A stretch of DNA of 64,000 bases, taken from Pseudoalteromonas flavipulchra NCIMB 2033 = ATCC BAA-314. GTDB taxonomy: Bacteria > Pseudomonadota > Gammaproteobacteria > Enterobacterales > Alteromonadaceae. The notes under the pieces were generated by a model, which was not told the DNA's origin, made no database searches, and worked only from the letters and a program-made list of their open reading frames with translations. Every line of letters begins with the position of its first letter. The stretch's first letter is position 1. Shown here in pieces: positions 34,078 to 44,343 of the stretch. The position numbers and the translations under genes are program-made. The stretch is taken from contig JWIH01000006.1 in NCBI GenBank assembly GCA_000814665.1, positions 1-64,000 of the forward strand, in the 5' to 3' direction.

Positions 34078-34610
34078 AATACATCGCATTAAGTATCACG
34101 CTATTTTTGCTCGGTGGTTGTGCCACAACGGAGCAAAACGTCGAGCAAACAAAGCAATTTATTGGCCCTGTAAAAACAGAAACCAGCGCTAAGTTTGTAC
34201 CTTTAGCTGAGGTGATCAAAGCCTTAGTCAGCCAATGCGCCAAAAAACATAACGTGACATTTAACGATTACTATAAAGGTGCACTGCACTTACAGGGCTT
34301 TATTCACACCTATTGCGGTACAGACTCAACCACCAAGCAACTTAAAGCCATTGAAGAAGTAAAACTACAAGATTATTGGCCAGACGATTACAACATTTGG
34401 TTTGAATCGCTAGCTTGGCACACTCAAAGCCTTCGTGAGCAAAAAATCAGTAATTATTACTCTGACAATAAGGCGCAACAGCACCAAGAGCAATTGTTAC
34501 AAACCCAAAAGCAGCTTGCCGAGCTAAAACAAAAGCTTGCCGACATAGAAAAACAACGTTTAGAAACCGATCTTTCTGAAAACCCATCACTTGAGGAGGA
34601 TTCACTATGA
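34074..34610 (+). CDS. Outer-membrane lipoprotein, QseG/YfhG position
   Basis: 178 residues from ATG 34074, overlapping the glrK stop by four bases. Signal peptide with lipobox LGGC (Cys at about residue 17). A helical domain and then a glutamine/lysine-rich coiled coil (about 135-170). By position between glrK and glrR it corresponds to QseG/YfhG, which in enterobacteria tunes the kinase from the outer membrane. Sequence similarity beyond layout cannot be judged here. It overlaps glrR by ATGA. Confidence 0.8.
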   Translation: MKYIALSITLFLLGGCATTEQNVEQTKQFIGPVKTETSAKFVPLAEVIKALVSQCAKKHNVTFNDYYKGALHLQGFIHTYCGTDSTTKQLKAIEEVKLQDYWPDDYNIWFESLAWHTQSLREQKISNYYSDNKAQQHQEQLLQTQKQLAELKQKLADIEKQRLETDLSENPSLEEDSL

Positions 34611-35935
34611 GTCAAACACAACAAGGCGCAAAGTTACTTTTAGTGGATGACGATACGTCTTTAACTGAGCTACTGGCCATGCGTTTAGAAAGTCACGGCT
34701 ACGAAGTTGAAGTTGCGCACCGCGGTACGCAAGCGTTAAATATCCTCAAGCAAATGCCTATCGACTTGGTCATCACTGATTTGAAGATGGCGCACATGAA
34801 TGGCTTTGAACTTAATGAGCAAATAAAGAAGTATTATACCGGCATGCCCGTTGTGATGATGACCGCTCACGGCTCTATTCCTGACGCTGTTGACGCCATG
34901 CAGCAAGGCTTTGTGAGCTTTTTAACCAAGCCCATTGACTCTCAACAAATGCTCGATGTCATCAATGAGGCGCTTGCAGGAAAAGTGAGGACGGCACAAA
35001 CTTCGGATCCAAATAACTTCCATGGATTGTTATTCCAAAGTGCCGCAATGCGTCAATTGGTACAACAAATTCAAGCGCTTGCCAGCAGTAATGCAAATAT
35101 TCTTATCCAAGGCGAGAGCGGTACCGGTAAAGAAGTAACGGCAAAAGCAATCCATTTGGCCAGCAACCAAGCGCAAGGCCCATTTATTGCGATTAACTGT
35201 GGCGCAATGCCCGCTCACCTGTTGGAGTCTGAGCTATTCGGCCATAAAAAAGGCGCGTTTACCGGCGCGGTGAGCGACAAAGAAGGTTTAGTACAAGCGG
35301 CAGATGGCGGCACCTTATTCCTCGATGAAATTGGTGATATGCCGCTTGATTTGCAAGTTAAACTACTGCGTGTTTTACAAGAGCGAACCGTTCGTCCTGT
35401 GGGCGGCCAAACCGAGCACAAGGTCAATGTTCGTTTTGTCTCTGCAAGCCATAAGAACATTCAAAGCGCCGTTGCGGAAAAGCAATTTCGTGAAGATTTA
35501 TACTATCGATTAAACGTAGTGTCTGTTGAAATCCCAAGCTTAAGAGAGCGATTGGAAGATATTCCACTACTTGCATCACGCTTCTTAAGTGCACTTAGCG
35601 ATGGCGAAAAGCAATTTAACCAACAAAGTATTACGCATTTGTTGAATTACCATTGGCCGGGCAACATCCGTCAGCTCCATAATATTGTGGAGCACTGTGT
35701 TGCTATTACGCCAGGTAAAATGATCACTGAAGATATCGTACAAAAAGCCTTGCCTAAAGATAAAGAGCAGAATGCGTTTACAGGATTAAATGAAGCGAAA
35801 CGCCAATTTGAGTATGACTACATCCAAAAAGTACTGGCACTTTGCGAAGGGAATGTGTCGGAAGCTGCAAAACTTGCACAACGTAATCGCTCTGATTTTT
35901 ACAAATTACTTAAAAAACATGAGATCCAATGCTAA
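34607..35935 (+). CDS. glrR: Sigma-54-dependent response regulator GlrR/QseF-type
   Basis: 442 residues. Receiver domain (about 8-120) with acidic pocket DDD and phospho-acceptor Asp in [12 protein letters not shown]+ domain with Walker A GESGTGKE, the sigma-54-contacting GAFTGA and Walker [13 protein letters not shown]; Fis-type helix-turn-helix at the end ([21 protein letters not shown]). It activates sigma-54 promoters, classically those of the glmY/glmZ small RNAs and rpoE in enterobacteria. Here the divergent EF-hand array with a sigma-54-like promoter is a plausible local target. Confidence 0.9.
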   Translation: MSQTQQGAKLLLVDDDTSLTELLAMRLESHGYEVEVAHRGTQALNILKQMPIDLVITDLKMAHMNGFELNEQIKKYYTGMPVVMMTAHGSIPDAVDAMQQGFVSFLTKPIDSQQMLDVINEALAGKVRTAQTSDPNNFHGLLFQSAAMRQLVQQIQALASSNANILIQGESGTGKEVTAKAIHLASNQAQGPFIAINCGAMPAHLLESELFGHKKGAFTGAVSDKEGLVQAADGGTLFLDEIGDMPLDLQVKLLRVLQERTVRPVGGQTEHKVNVRFVSASHKNIQSAVAEKQFREDLYYRLNVVSVEIPSLRERLEDIPLLASRFLSALSDGEKQFNQQSITHLLNYHWPGNIRQLHNIVEHCVAITPGKMITEDIVQKALPKDKEQNAFTGLNEAKRQFEYDYIQKVLALCEGNVSEAAKLAQRNRSDFYKLLKKHEIQC

Positions 35936-36027
35936 ACCTATTAGAGGGGTAACATTAGCTTTAATTTCTAAAGTACGTTGCTTGGTCAAATTTACCATTG
36001 CAAAGTGCTTGTAATACGGACTTTAAC

Positions 36028-36081
36028 GAGCCACGCCCGTGGCTCAGGTTTGCCCTGAGAATATGCGCTCCTGCTAGGAGC
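36028..36081. repeat. Three consecutive hairpins before the chemoreceptor gene
   Basis: GAGCCACG/CGTGGCTC (36028-36045), CAGG...CCTG next to it, and GCTCCT/AGGAGC (36067-36081) follow closely. The last is followed by ATAATAAAA. They may be a glrR terminator or a structured leader of the next gene. Confidence 0.5.
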
Positions 36082-36117
36082 ATAATAAAAACACTCGGAT
36101 AGTTAAGGGTTGTCTGT

Positions 36118-38070
36118 ATGAAAATGCGCAAAAAGCTCATTATTAGCTTTGTTCTCACTGTGATCATTCCTATATTAGCGATTTCTGTGGTCAGCATTTC
36201 TCAGACCAAAAGCGACTCTCTTGATAAATTCCTTGATGCTTCTGGCAATGAAATAAGGCAAGCCGAGCAGTCTTTTGTACTGTTTTTTGAGCAGATGAAG
36301 AAAAATGCGCGCTTCCTCGCCGAGTCCAAGGCTGTGCAACAAGTGGGTCAAGACACCACCACTTATTTTGGTGCAGAGAAACCGATGACTCCGCTACAGA
36401 ACGGCCAAACCGAAAGCAATATTTTTGAGCTTTATCGGGCATTTGGGCAAACCCACGAAGAATTATTGTTTGTATATCTTGGCACCGGATCCGGTGGTTT
36501 TATTCAGTATCCTGCGGAGCCCCTTGGCGATTACGACCCAAGAAAACGCCCTTGGTATCAAAACGCCTCTAAAGATCCCAGCAAGGTTATCCTTACTGAG
36601 CCTTATCAAGGAGTAACTGGACAAGCCATGGTTTCTGTTGCCACAGGTATAAAACGTGACGGCAAAGTGATTGGCGTGCAATCATTAGATGTAACACTTG
36701 CTACACTGACCGATATCGTTAGCAATATTCGACTCGGGGAATCAGGATATTTAATCCTTCTTGATGCCGAAGGCACTGTACTTGCCGATCCTAAAAATAA
36801 AAATCATAACTTTAAACACATTAAAGATCTCACCAGCCCACTTTACAAGGCCATTCGCAGCGCCACAAACGAACCCTACCTCACTATTGAAACTGATAAT
36901 AAAACCTATGATGCTAAGATTTATCGCTCTGACACACTCGGTTGGCAATTTATCGCAGTGATCGATGAAGATGAAATCTTAGCTTCAGCTTACGATATGA
37001 CGATTAGTATTACTATTATCGCAGTCATCATGGTGATTTTATTTATTATTATTGCAATTACACTTGCCAATAAAATCGTTGAACCTATTGAAATGGTGTC
37101 TGATGGTTTAAAAGAAATAGCACAAGGTGAAGGCAATCTATCCAAACGTTTAAAAGTCGTCACCAACGATGAAATTGGAGAGCTGGCCACGTGGTTCAAT
37201 AAATTCTTGGACTCAATTAATTCGCTCGTGAAAGATATTCAAAGTAATGCCTCAACATTGAATGATGCTGCATTAGGATCACAAAAGAGTATCAACGATA
37301 TCCGTAATCAATGCCATACGCAGGCTGAAGACTCTGCCAGTGCTACCACGACCACTGAAACCGTAGAGCAACTTGCTGCACAGATCAGTGAAAGCTGCGG
37401 TCACACTTTGGAGGATGTCGTCACTGCGGACGATCACGCTCAGCGTGGTAACAGCACAATAGAAAGTACAGTATCGCAGGTTGCGAGGCTTAATCATTCG
37501 TTAGCTGAGTCCGCCAACGCCATGAACCAGCTCGAAAGTGAAAGCCAAGATATCACTAATATTTTAGGCGTGATCCGTTCTATCGCAGAGCAAACTAATC
37601 TTTTGGCATTAAATGCCGCGATTGAGGCTGCCCGTGCAGGTGAACAAGGTAGGGGCTTTGCGGTGGTTGCTGATGAAGTAAGAACGCTTGCACAGCGCTC
37701 ACATGACGCTACACAGGAAATAGAGCAAGTGTTAACCAACCTCATCGCTCAAACAAGGACGGTATCAGCCCAAATGACATCAAGCGTAAGCGAATCTGAG
37801 ACGACTATCAAACAATCACAAAGCGCGCAGCAAGCATTTACTGACATCGCTCAGGCTGTATCAAGGATTAAAACATCGGTTTCAAATATAGCGTCACAAG
37901 CTTCATTACAAGGAGAAAATGCAGGTCATACTCGACGTTTAATTGACTCGGTAGATATTTCTGTACGACAAGTCGGAGAAGAAACAGCCGCATTAAATGC
38001 AGGCGCTGACCAATTAGTTAACTTAGCTAAAGACTTAGAGCGTTTGGTTGGCCGCTTTGATATTGACTGA
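36118..38070 (+). CDS. Methyl-accepting chemotaxis protein with periplasmic Cache sensor
   Basis: 650 residues. A transmembrane helix (about 8-28), then a double-Cache periplasmic domain (about 40-285) with the [12 protein letters not shown] and [19 protein letters not shown] signature of amino-acid/amine-type Cache sensors, a second helix (about 292-312), HAMP (about 315-370) and the signalling domain with the conserved tip [20 protein letters not shown]. No C-terminal CheR/CheB pentapeptide. The dCache YxRPWY motif usually means binding of a small organic ligand; which one is unknown. No chemotaxis kinase genes are nearby. Confidence 0.9.
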   Translation: MKMRKKLIISFVLTVIIPILAISVVSISQTKSDSLDKFLDASGNEIRQAEQSFVLFFEQMKKNARFLAESKAVQQVGQDTTTYFGAEKPMTPLQNGQTESNIFELYRAFGQTHEELLFVYLGTGSGGFIQYPAEPLGDYDPRKRPWYQNASKDPSKVILTEPYQGVTGQAMVSVATGIKRDGKVIGVQSLDVTLATLTDIVSNIRLGESGYLILLDAEGTVLADPKNKNHNFKHIKDLTSPLYKAIRSATNEPYLTIETDNKTYDAKIYRSDTLGWQFIAVIDEDEILASAYDMTISITIIAVIMVILFIIIAITLANKIVEPIEMVSDGLKEIAQGEGNLSKRLKVVTNDEIGELATWFNKFLDSINSLVKDIQSNASTLNDAALGSQKSINDIRNQCHTQAEDSASATTTTETVEQLAAQISESCGHTLEDVVTADDHAQRGNSTIESTVSQVARLNHSLAESANAMNQLESESQDITNILGVIRSIAEQTNLLALNAAIEAARAGEQGRGFAVVADEVRTLAQRSHDATQEIEQVLTNLIAQTRTVSAQMTSSVSESETTIKQSQSAQQAFTDIAQAVSRIKTSVSNIASQASLQGENAGHTRRLIDSVDISVRQVGEETAALNAGADQLVNLAKDLERLVGRFDID

Positions 38071-38185
38071 ATAGAAAACTAATATCTTGTTTTTTGCAAT
38101 TGTTACAAAATATCGTCTCAATTAGTTGTCCTTATAATAAGAACTAGTTAGACTCGATGAATTGATTTATTACAGAAGAATAAAA

Positions 38186-40354
38186 ATGAAGAAATTTAAA
38201 TTTACATTAATAGCAGCATCTTTGGTTGCTGTACTCGGTTGTCAAGAAGCGCCGTCACAACACACAAAGTCTGAAGCTAACGCTGAGCAAACCGCAGCAG
38301 TTACGGCTCCTGTAGCTGAAAAGATCCCACACAAGACCACCATTCACGGTCAAGAACTTGTCGATAATTATCACTGGCTACGTGACGATACTAGAAGTGA
38401 CGAAAAGGTATTGTCACACTTAACCAAAGAAAATGCCTATACCGACAGTAAGCTTGTAAACACGGAGCAACTACAACAAACCTTATTTGAAGAAATCAAA
38501 AACAAAGTGGTCAAAGATGACCGCAGTGTGCCGGTACTAAACGGCAGTTACTATTATTTTAGTGCCACTGAGGGTGACAAAGAATACTTCACTTATTACC
38601 GCAGTGAACACCAAGATGGTAAAAATGCAAAAGCTATCTTTGATGCGAATATCCGCGCTGAAGGTCAAAACTATTATGGTGTCGGTGGTCTTTCCATTTC
38701 AACCAACGAAAACCTGTTAGCTTTTGCTGAGGATACATTAAGTCGTCGAATTTATACGATTCGAATCAAAGATTTAACGACAGGTAAGCTATTAGACGAT
38801 ACGATTGAAGGCGCTTCAGGTCCTATCGTTTGGGCAAATGACAACAAAACTATCTATTACATCAAAAAAGATCCTGTTACTTTGCTTGGTTATCAAGTGT
38901 TTCGCCATACTCTAGGCACAGCACAAAGCACAGATGAATTAATTTACGAAGAAAAAGATAACAGCTATTACACGTATATCTCAAAGAGTAAAGACAAGAG
39001 CAAAATATACATTCACCATTCAAGTACCGAGGCGTCAGGTGTATCTTTACTAGACGCAGATAATGCAAAAGCAACTCCTGAGCGCTTTATCCCTAGAGAA
39101 AGAGGTCATGAATATAGCATTGCTAAACTTGGCGATTGGTATTACATCCACACCAATAAAGATGCCGTAAACTTTAAGCTTATGCGCGTTAAAGCCAGTG
39201 ATGCAAGTGATATTTCAAAATGGCAAACCGTTGTACCGCACAATGCCGATGCAAAACTAGATAGCTTTGAGCTATTTAATCAGCACCTAGTTTACGAAAC
39301 GCGTGAAAATGGTCTTAGCCAAATCACCGTATTAAATTTAGATAATAACGAAAGCAAGCGTTTAACCTTTAATGACCCGGCTTATGCGGTTTATTTAACG
39401 AGTAATGAAAACCTAGATGCAAATGCGGTAAGAATTGGTTATCAGAGTATGACGACCCCGGCTTCTGTGTATGATGTCGACCTTGCTAGTTTAAACAAAA
39501 CACTATTAAAGCAAGACAAAGTATTGGGCGACTTTGCACCTGAAAACTACCAATCTGAACGTATTTTTATCACCGCACGTGACGGCATAAAAGTACCGGT
39601 TTCAATTGTTTATCGTAAAGATAAGTTCAAGCAAGATGGTTCAAACCCGTTACTACAATACGGTTATGGTTCATACGGTTCTAATGTTGAGCCAACCTTC
39701 TCAATAAGCCGATTAAGCCTTTTAGATCGTGGTTTTGTCTATGCTATTGCACACATTCGTGGTTCAGAAACGCTTGGCCGTCCTTGGTATGATAATGGCA
39801 AAAAGTTAAACAAAAAGAACACCTTTAACGACTTTGTTGATGTCACAAAAGCACTCGTTGAGCAAAAGTATGGGGATGCTTCACGTATTTATGCTAGAGG
39901 TGGCAGCGCAGGTGGCCTATTAATGGGTGCAGTCATTAACCAAGCGCCAGAGTTGTACGATGGTGTACATGCGGCAGTTCCATTTGTAGACGTGATCAAT
40001 ACCATGCTTGACGAAACGCTACCGCTGACCACAAATGAGTACGACGAATGGGGCAACCCAAATGAGAAGACGTATTTTGATTACATGCTGTCTTACTCAC
40101 CTTACGATCAAGTTAAAGCCCAAGCATATCCAAATCTGCTTGTAACCACGGGTTTGCATGATTCTCAGGTGCAGTACTTTGAGCCAGCGAAATGGGTCGC
40201 TAAGCTACGAGAATATAAAACAGATGATAATCTACTGCTGCTAAAAACCGACATGGAAGCTGGCCACGGTGGTGCGTCTGGTCGCTTTAAGCGTATTCAC
40301 GATGTCGCATTAAGCTATAGTTTCTTTATCGCACTCGCTGAGAATAAACTGTAG
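38186..40354 (+). CDS. Lipoprotein oligopeptidase B (S9A)
   Basis: 722 residues from ATG 38186. The signal peptide ends in a lipobox (LGC, Cys at residue 18), unlike cytosolic enterobacterial PtrB. Oligopeptidase B pattern: HGQELVDNYHWLRDDTRSDE near residue 50, long propeller, then the hydrolase domain with ARGGSAGGLLMG (Ser near 573), GLHDSQVQYFEPAKWVAKLRE (Asp near 658) and EAGHGGASGR (His near 693). It cleaves after basic residues in short peptides. Membrane anchoring suggests action in the periplasm on imported peptides. Confidence 0.9.
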   Translation: MKKFKFTLIAASLVAVLGCQEAPSQHTKSEANAEQTAAVTAPVAEKIPHKTTIHGQELVDNYHWLRDDTRSDEKVLSHLTKENAYTDSKLVNTEQLQQTLFEEIKNKVVKDDRSVPVLNGSYYYFSATEGDKEYFTYYRSEHQDGKNAKAIFDANIRAEGQNYYGVGGLSISTNENLLAFAEDTLSRRIYTIRIKDLTTGKLLDDTIEGASGPIVWANDNKTIYYIKKDPVTLLGYQVFRHTLGTAQSTDELIYEEKDNSYYTYISKSKDKSKIYIHHSSTEASGVSLLDADNAKATPERFIPRERGHEYSIAKLGDWYYIHTNKDAVNFKLMRVKASDASDISKWQTVVPHNADAKLDSFELFNQHLVYETRENGLSQITVLNLDNNESKRLTFNDPAYAVYLTSNENLDANAVRIGYQSMTTPASVYDVDLASLNKTLLKQDKVLGDFAPENYQSERIFITARDGIKVPVSIVYRKDKFKQDGSNPLLQYGYGSYGSNVEPTFSISRLSLLDRGFVYAIAHIRGSETLGRPWYDNGKKLNKKNTFNDFVDVTKALVEQKYGDASRIYARGGSAGGLLMGAVINQAPELYDGVHAAVPFVDVINTMLDETLPLTTNEYDEWGNPNEKTYFDYMLSYSPYDQVKAQAYPNLLVTTGLHDSQVQYFEPAKWVAKLREYKTDDNLLLLKTDMEAGHGGASGRFKRIHDVALSYSFFIALAENKL

Positions 40355-40371
40355 TCAACGTTCACATTAAA

Positions 40372-40395
40372 CAAAGGAGGCTTCAGCCTCCTTTG
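40372..40395 (+). terminator. Hairpin terminator after oligopeptidase B
   Basis: CAAAGGAGGC pairs perfectly with GCCTCCTTTG over a four-base loop; no strong T-run follows. Confidence 0.55.
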
Positions 40396-40642
40396 ATTGC
40401 TCTTGCCTAACTATTCAACTGACTTTCTTTAGTACACATCTGCCCTAAAAAGATCTAAATATACTTTAGCAGTGTCAATACCTAAGTGCTTCAATCTAAG
40501 CATTGATGAAGCATATCAAATACGTAAATACTGGGAATTTATAGCCCAAGTTCTTCGTAACATAAGTTTAGTACCCCCTCCTAACAAACTCGCTATTTGT
40601 TGGCTATATTTAAAAAATGACTACTAGTTACATAAGTGAAAA

Positions 40643-41440
40643 ATGAATTTATTTCGCTTTGTTTTTATTTGCTACTGTATCTCTCTGCCGCTTTTATCTA
40701 GCGCTGCTCCCCATAAACCTGAATACTCGGCACCCATTAAAGTAACCATTTTGGTCGACGATGCTTACCCGCCTTATAGTTATCAAATTAACGGCGAGCT
40801 TTATGGCATCTATGTAGATATAGTAAAGCAAGCTGCACGTTTGCTGAGTCATGAATATCAAGTTAATTTGCAAGCGGTACCTTGGAAGCGAGGTGTTTCC
40901 TCTATGGCATCCGGTGATGCAATGGCGTTAATGCCACCTTATATTCATATCAAAAAACGCCCCTATATCTGGCCGTATTCAATTCCTCTTCAAGAAGAGG
41001 TCGTGGTTGCCTTTTGCAATCAAGGGATAACGTTAAAGAACTTGCCTCATGTAACACCAGAAAAAGTACTTAATATTGGCATTAATGCCGGTTATATCAT
41101 CTTAGATGAAAGCCTAATGGAAGCGCAAAAACAAGGACTTATTCAACTTTGGGAAAACAAAAGCACACGTTCAAATATCGAAAAGCTCGCACGTGGGCGC
41201 ATTGATTGTTACGTCAATGATCGGCTTTCCACTTTACTTGGTATCAATAAAATGTCGCAGATAACACCAAATCTAAGCACCAGTAATATTGTTGAAGATA
41301 AAATAGTAATGCGTCGCACCGCCCACATTGGGTACTTAAAAGGGTTTGAAGAAAAATATCCATTTAAACAAGACTTTATCCTAAAGATGGATGCGGCATT
41401 GAGGCAGGTAATAGACAACGCAGCAGCGGCAGAAGAGTGA
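40643..41440 (+). CDS. Periplasmic solute-binding protein, family 3-like
   Basis: 265 residues with signal peptide (to SSAA). The type II periplasmic fold starts IKVTILVDDAYPPYSYQING, with YGIYVDIVKQAA and a second lobe (ARGRIDCYVNDRL). Such proteins without adjacent ABC genes occur often in this group and may act as sensors or orphan binders of amino acids. It is followed by an MBL-fold pseudogene. Function inferred from fold only. Confidence 0.75.
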   Translation: MNLFRFVFICYCISLPLLSSAAPHKPEYSAPIKVTILVDDAYPPYSYQINGELYGIYVDIVKQAARLLSHEYQVNLQAVPWKRGVSSMASGDAMALMPPYIHIKKRPYIWPYSIPLQEEVVVAFCNQGITLKNLPHVTPEKVLNIGINAGYIILDESLMEAQKQGLIQLWENKSTRSNIEKLARGRIDCYVNDRLSTLLGINKMSQITPNLSTSNIVEDKIVMRRTAHIGYLKGFEEKYPFKQDFILKMDAALRQVIDNAAAAEE

Positions 41441-41516
41441 ATCTGCACGCATGATAAAACTCCTTAAGCCACTGCTTTATAGAAATAAACAAAAAATAGA
41501 ACAAAAAGGATGGATC

Positions 41517-42376
41517 ATGATTAAATTAGCAAGAAATTCGTTCGCTGCCATTGCGTTTGGATTGATAAATACTTCAAACGCACAAGCTGATACCGTTGAG
41601 TTTAAGTTGCAAGAGGTAGCAAAGGGCCTTCACGTGCTATTTGGGCAAGGCGGTAATATTGCGATAAGTTCAGGCTCAGATGGCGTTTACATTGTCGATG
41701 ATCAGTTCGCTAAACTCAGCGAACAAATTAAAGCAAAAATCAAAACTATCCAACCCAACGCACCTGAGTTTGTGATTAATACCCATCACCATGGCGACCA
41801 TACAGGAGGCAACGAAAATTTCGCACAAGCAGGCAGCCATGTTATCGCGCATCACAATGTATACAAGCGGTTAGAACAAAAACACGGTGATGGTTCTGAC
41901 TACTTGCCAACTTTGACTTTTGGCAGTGATATGAAGCTCCACTTTAACCAAGAGCATGCTCACTTATGGCATTATCATCACGCCCATACCGATGGCGACG
42001 CAGTGATTTTTTTGACCGAGCAAATGCCGTACATATGGGCGATATCTATTTTAATTTAGGCAGCTTACCTTTTGTCGATGTCGACAGCGGCGGCTCCTTA
42101 GATGGAGTAATTAAAGCTATACAAGATGTGATAATGAAAATAGACGACAAGACCACCGTCATACCAGGCCATGGCCCTGTAACAGATAAACAAAATTTAC
42201 AAGATTATCTGGCACTATTACAAAAAGCTAAAACGATTATGCTAGATGCAATGAAAAATAATACAAGCTTGGAAGAAGTTGTAGCCGCTCGCCCACTACA
42301 GGTACTTAATCTTAACTATGCTAATTGGCTACCAGAAGAGCGCGTTACCACTTTATTCTATCGAAGTTTAAAATAA
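41517..42376 (+). pseudogene. Metallo-beta-lactamase-fold protein broken by a frameshift
   Basis: The gene starts at ATG 41517 (AAAGGATGG upstream) with a signal peptide and the metal site HHHGDHTGG near residue 90. The first frame ends at 42059, but the family continues in another frame (MGDIYFNLGSLPF...GHGP near 42170) to TAA 42376. Reading eight T instead of seven at 42007-42013 gives an unbroken SDFFDRANAVHMGD, which fits the family, so one T is missing. The intact protein would be a secreted zinc hydrolase. It may be a real null mutation or a sequencing error. Confidence 0.8.
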
Positions 42377-42533
42377 GCAAGCTGGAAAACACAGAATGCG
42401 ATGGACAGTTTGGTAATAATAAAGCGAAGAAAACACATGTTTCAAATTCGTCCATCCCAATCAAAGTTACACCAATAAATCCGCTCAATACTTATTACCG
42501 CTCACTTTTTAAACAAAAAAGTTGCAAACTTCA

Positions 42534-42561
42534 TTGGACAGCGCCTTAAGAACGCTATACT
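42534..42561 (+). promoter_or_regulatory. Sigma-70-type promoter of the cold-shock gene
   Basis: TTGGAC (42534-42539) and TATACT (42556-42561) with a 16-base spacer. Transcription would start near 42568 and give a leader of about 168 bases (T-rich, with a T-run at 42622-42633), the long-leader layout of cspA-type genes. Confidence 0.7.
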
Positions 42562-42735
42562 ATATGCAGGCTTTAGATACTTAGAGCACTTACTACTGCT
42601 GCACTGTTTTTTCTTGATACTCTTTTTTTTAAAAAGTCGTTTATAGATATACCAATGCGTTACTAGCTAAGTTTTATCTATCGCTTTATCGGTGATTTTC
42701 ACCACACAATTAATTTTTTGAAAAAGGTTTCAATT

Positions 42736-42948
42736 ATGTCTAACACAGTAAACGGCACAGTTAAGTGGTTCAACGAAGAGAAAGGTTTTGGTTTCATCAC
42801 TCAAGAAAACGGCGGTAAAGATGTATTCGTACACTTCCGTGCTATCGTTTCTGACGGTTTCAAAACCTTAACTGAAGGCCAATCAGTGTCTTTCACAGTT
42901 GAAGAAGGCCAGAAAGGTCCTCAAGCAAGCAACGTAGTAGTTAACTAA
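42736..42948 (+). CDS. cspA: Cold-shock protein, CspA type
   Basis: 70 residues from ATG 42736, with AAAAAGG upstream. Single CSD domain with RNP1 KGFGFI and RNP2 VFVHF, the RNA-binding motifs, and the start [14 protein letters not shown] cytosolic RNA chaperone that melts mRNA structure at low temperature. Its long leader suggests post-transcriptional cold control. A hairpin follows. Confidence 0.95.
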   Translation: MSNTVNGTVKWFNEEKGFGFITQENGGKDVFVHFRAIVSDGFKTLTEGQSVSFTVEEGQKGPQASNVVVN

Positions 42949-42960
42949 TACGTATTGCCC

Positions 42961-42984
42961 AGAGCTAGTGCCTGCACTAGCTCT
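42961..42984. terminator. Hairpin terminator, convergent genes
   Basis: AGAGCTAGTG pairs perfectly with CACTAGCTCT over CCTG, followed by ACGAATTTT. It lies between the cold-shock gene and the convergent mgtE gene. Confidence 0.65.
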
Positions 42985-43005
42985 ACGAATTTTCCCACTC
43001 CTCAC

Positions 43006-44340
43006 TTAGCCTTTCGGCAACATATCTGACAGCAACAATGCAATCCCCAAAAATGACATAAAACCCGCTATATCTGTAATTGTCGTAAGTACAATTGATG
43101 AAGATTGCGCAGGGTCGAGTCCAAATTTTTTCAATGCAATTGGTACAATGGCGCCTGAGCTTCCCGCAATGACAAGAGATGATATCATCGCAAGCGCAAT
43201 AACAAGTGCAAGACCGAGTGATTGACTCCACAAATATACGCCAATGCCACAAGTAACGGCTATTGCTATGCCATTTAGCAGACCAACCATCATTTCTTTT
43301 AGCATCACCTGATACCAGTGTCGCGTTGAAATTTCTCGTAGTGTTAAGCCTCGCATTGTTACAGCCAAAGCTTGAGCCCCTGCGTTGCCCGACTGTCCAG
43401 CAGCTACTGGCAGCAAAATAGCTAAAGCGGTAACTTGAGCAATCAATCCCTCAAATGCCCCCACGACGGCTGCGGCTGCAAATGCGGTTAACAAGTTAAT
43501 TTGTAACCACGGGAGCCGTTTCTTTACTGCAAACCAGCTACTTGATAGAGCTTTTTCGTCTTTACTCGCACCTACCATGGTCTGCATATCACTCGCTAAA
43601 TCTTCTTTGGTTGACTGATAGGCGTCAAAAAATCGGATCTGCCCAACTAGCTGTTGCTGCGCATCAAGTACCGGAATTGCTCGCACTTTGTGCCCTTCAA
43701 ACGCTTCCACGACCTGATCTTTATGATCCATTACATTTAGCGTGACTCGGATCGGTGTCGCAACCTGCATTAGGGTTTTACTTGAGGAGCTTCCCACTAA
43801 AATATTGAGTGTTGTTTCGCCCACTAAATCCTGCTGTTCGTTTAACACATAGATGACATCTGGCACTTTACCGTCTAATCGCTTCAGCTGCGCAAGTACT
43901 TCTCGTAGTGTTGTATCTGAGTAAAACGCTTGAACCTTTTTGTTCATCATTCTCGCAGCGGTATTTTCAGGAAAAACCAGCAACTCACTAAGTTCATCCG
44001 CTATGGTTGAATGCTGCTCCTTTAATTTAGCAAGTAGTACCTGCTGCGCTTCCTGCGACTGTTTGTTCAAAAGCCCGACCGCAATATGGCTATCTAGGCT
44101 CGCGATAAATTGTGCTTGATAATCCACAGGGAATTGCTGGAAAATTTGTTCAGCGGCTCCCGGCGGCAAATATTTCCATAAACGATAAATGATATGTTGT
44201 GCCTGCTGTTGTAATAATTCCGCGGCTTCGTCTGGAGGTAAAGTGCCAAGGAGCTGCGCACTTTTGAGCGGAAACTTACTTAAAAACTCATCACTGAGCT
44301 GCTCTACCGCTGAATCTAATGTATCTTTCGCTACGCTCAT
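43006..44340 (-). CDS. mgtE: MgtE-type magnesium transporter
   Basis: 444 residues: MgtE N-domain (about 10-125), two CBS domains (about 135-255), then five transmembrane helices with the conserved pore motif PVAAGQSGNAGAQALAVTMRG. MgtE is an inner-membrane Mg2+ channel gated by the N and CBS domains, which close when cytosolic Mg2+ is high. Last gene of a three-gene unit, three bases after the MgtE-like protein lacking a membrane part. Confidence 0.9.
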   Translation of the reverse strand: MSVAKDTLDSAVEQLSDEFLSKFPLKSAQLLGTLPPDEAAELLQQQAQHIIYRLWKYLPPGAAEQIFQQFPVDYQAQFIASLDSHIAVGLLNKQSQEAQQVLLAKLKEQHSTIADELSELLVFPENTAARMMNKKVQAFYSDTTLREVLAQLKRLDGKVPDVIYVLNEQQDLVGETTLNILVGSSSSKTLMQVATPIRVTLNVMDHKDQVVEAFEGHKVRAIPVLDAQQQLVGQIRFFDAYQSTKEDLASDMQTMVGASKDEKALSSSWFAVKKRLPWLQINLLTAFAAAAVVGAFEGLIAQVTALAILLPVAAGQSGNAGAQALAVTMRGLTLREISTRHWYQVMLKEMMVGLLNGIAIAVTCGIGVYLWSQSLGLALVIALAMISSLVIAGSSGAIVPIALKKFGLDPAQSSSIVLTTITDIAGFMSFLGIALLLSDMLPKG

Positions 44341-44343
44341 CGC

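Noticed and set aside
42007..42013. Programmed frameshifting in the MBL gene
   Set aside because: No canonical slippery heptamer or stimulatory structure is evident; a simple lost T explains the break.
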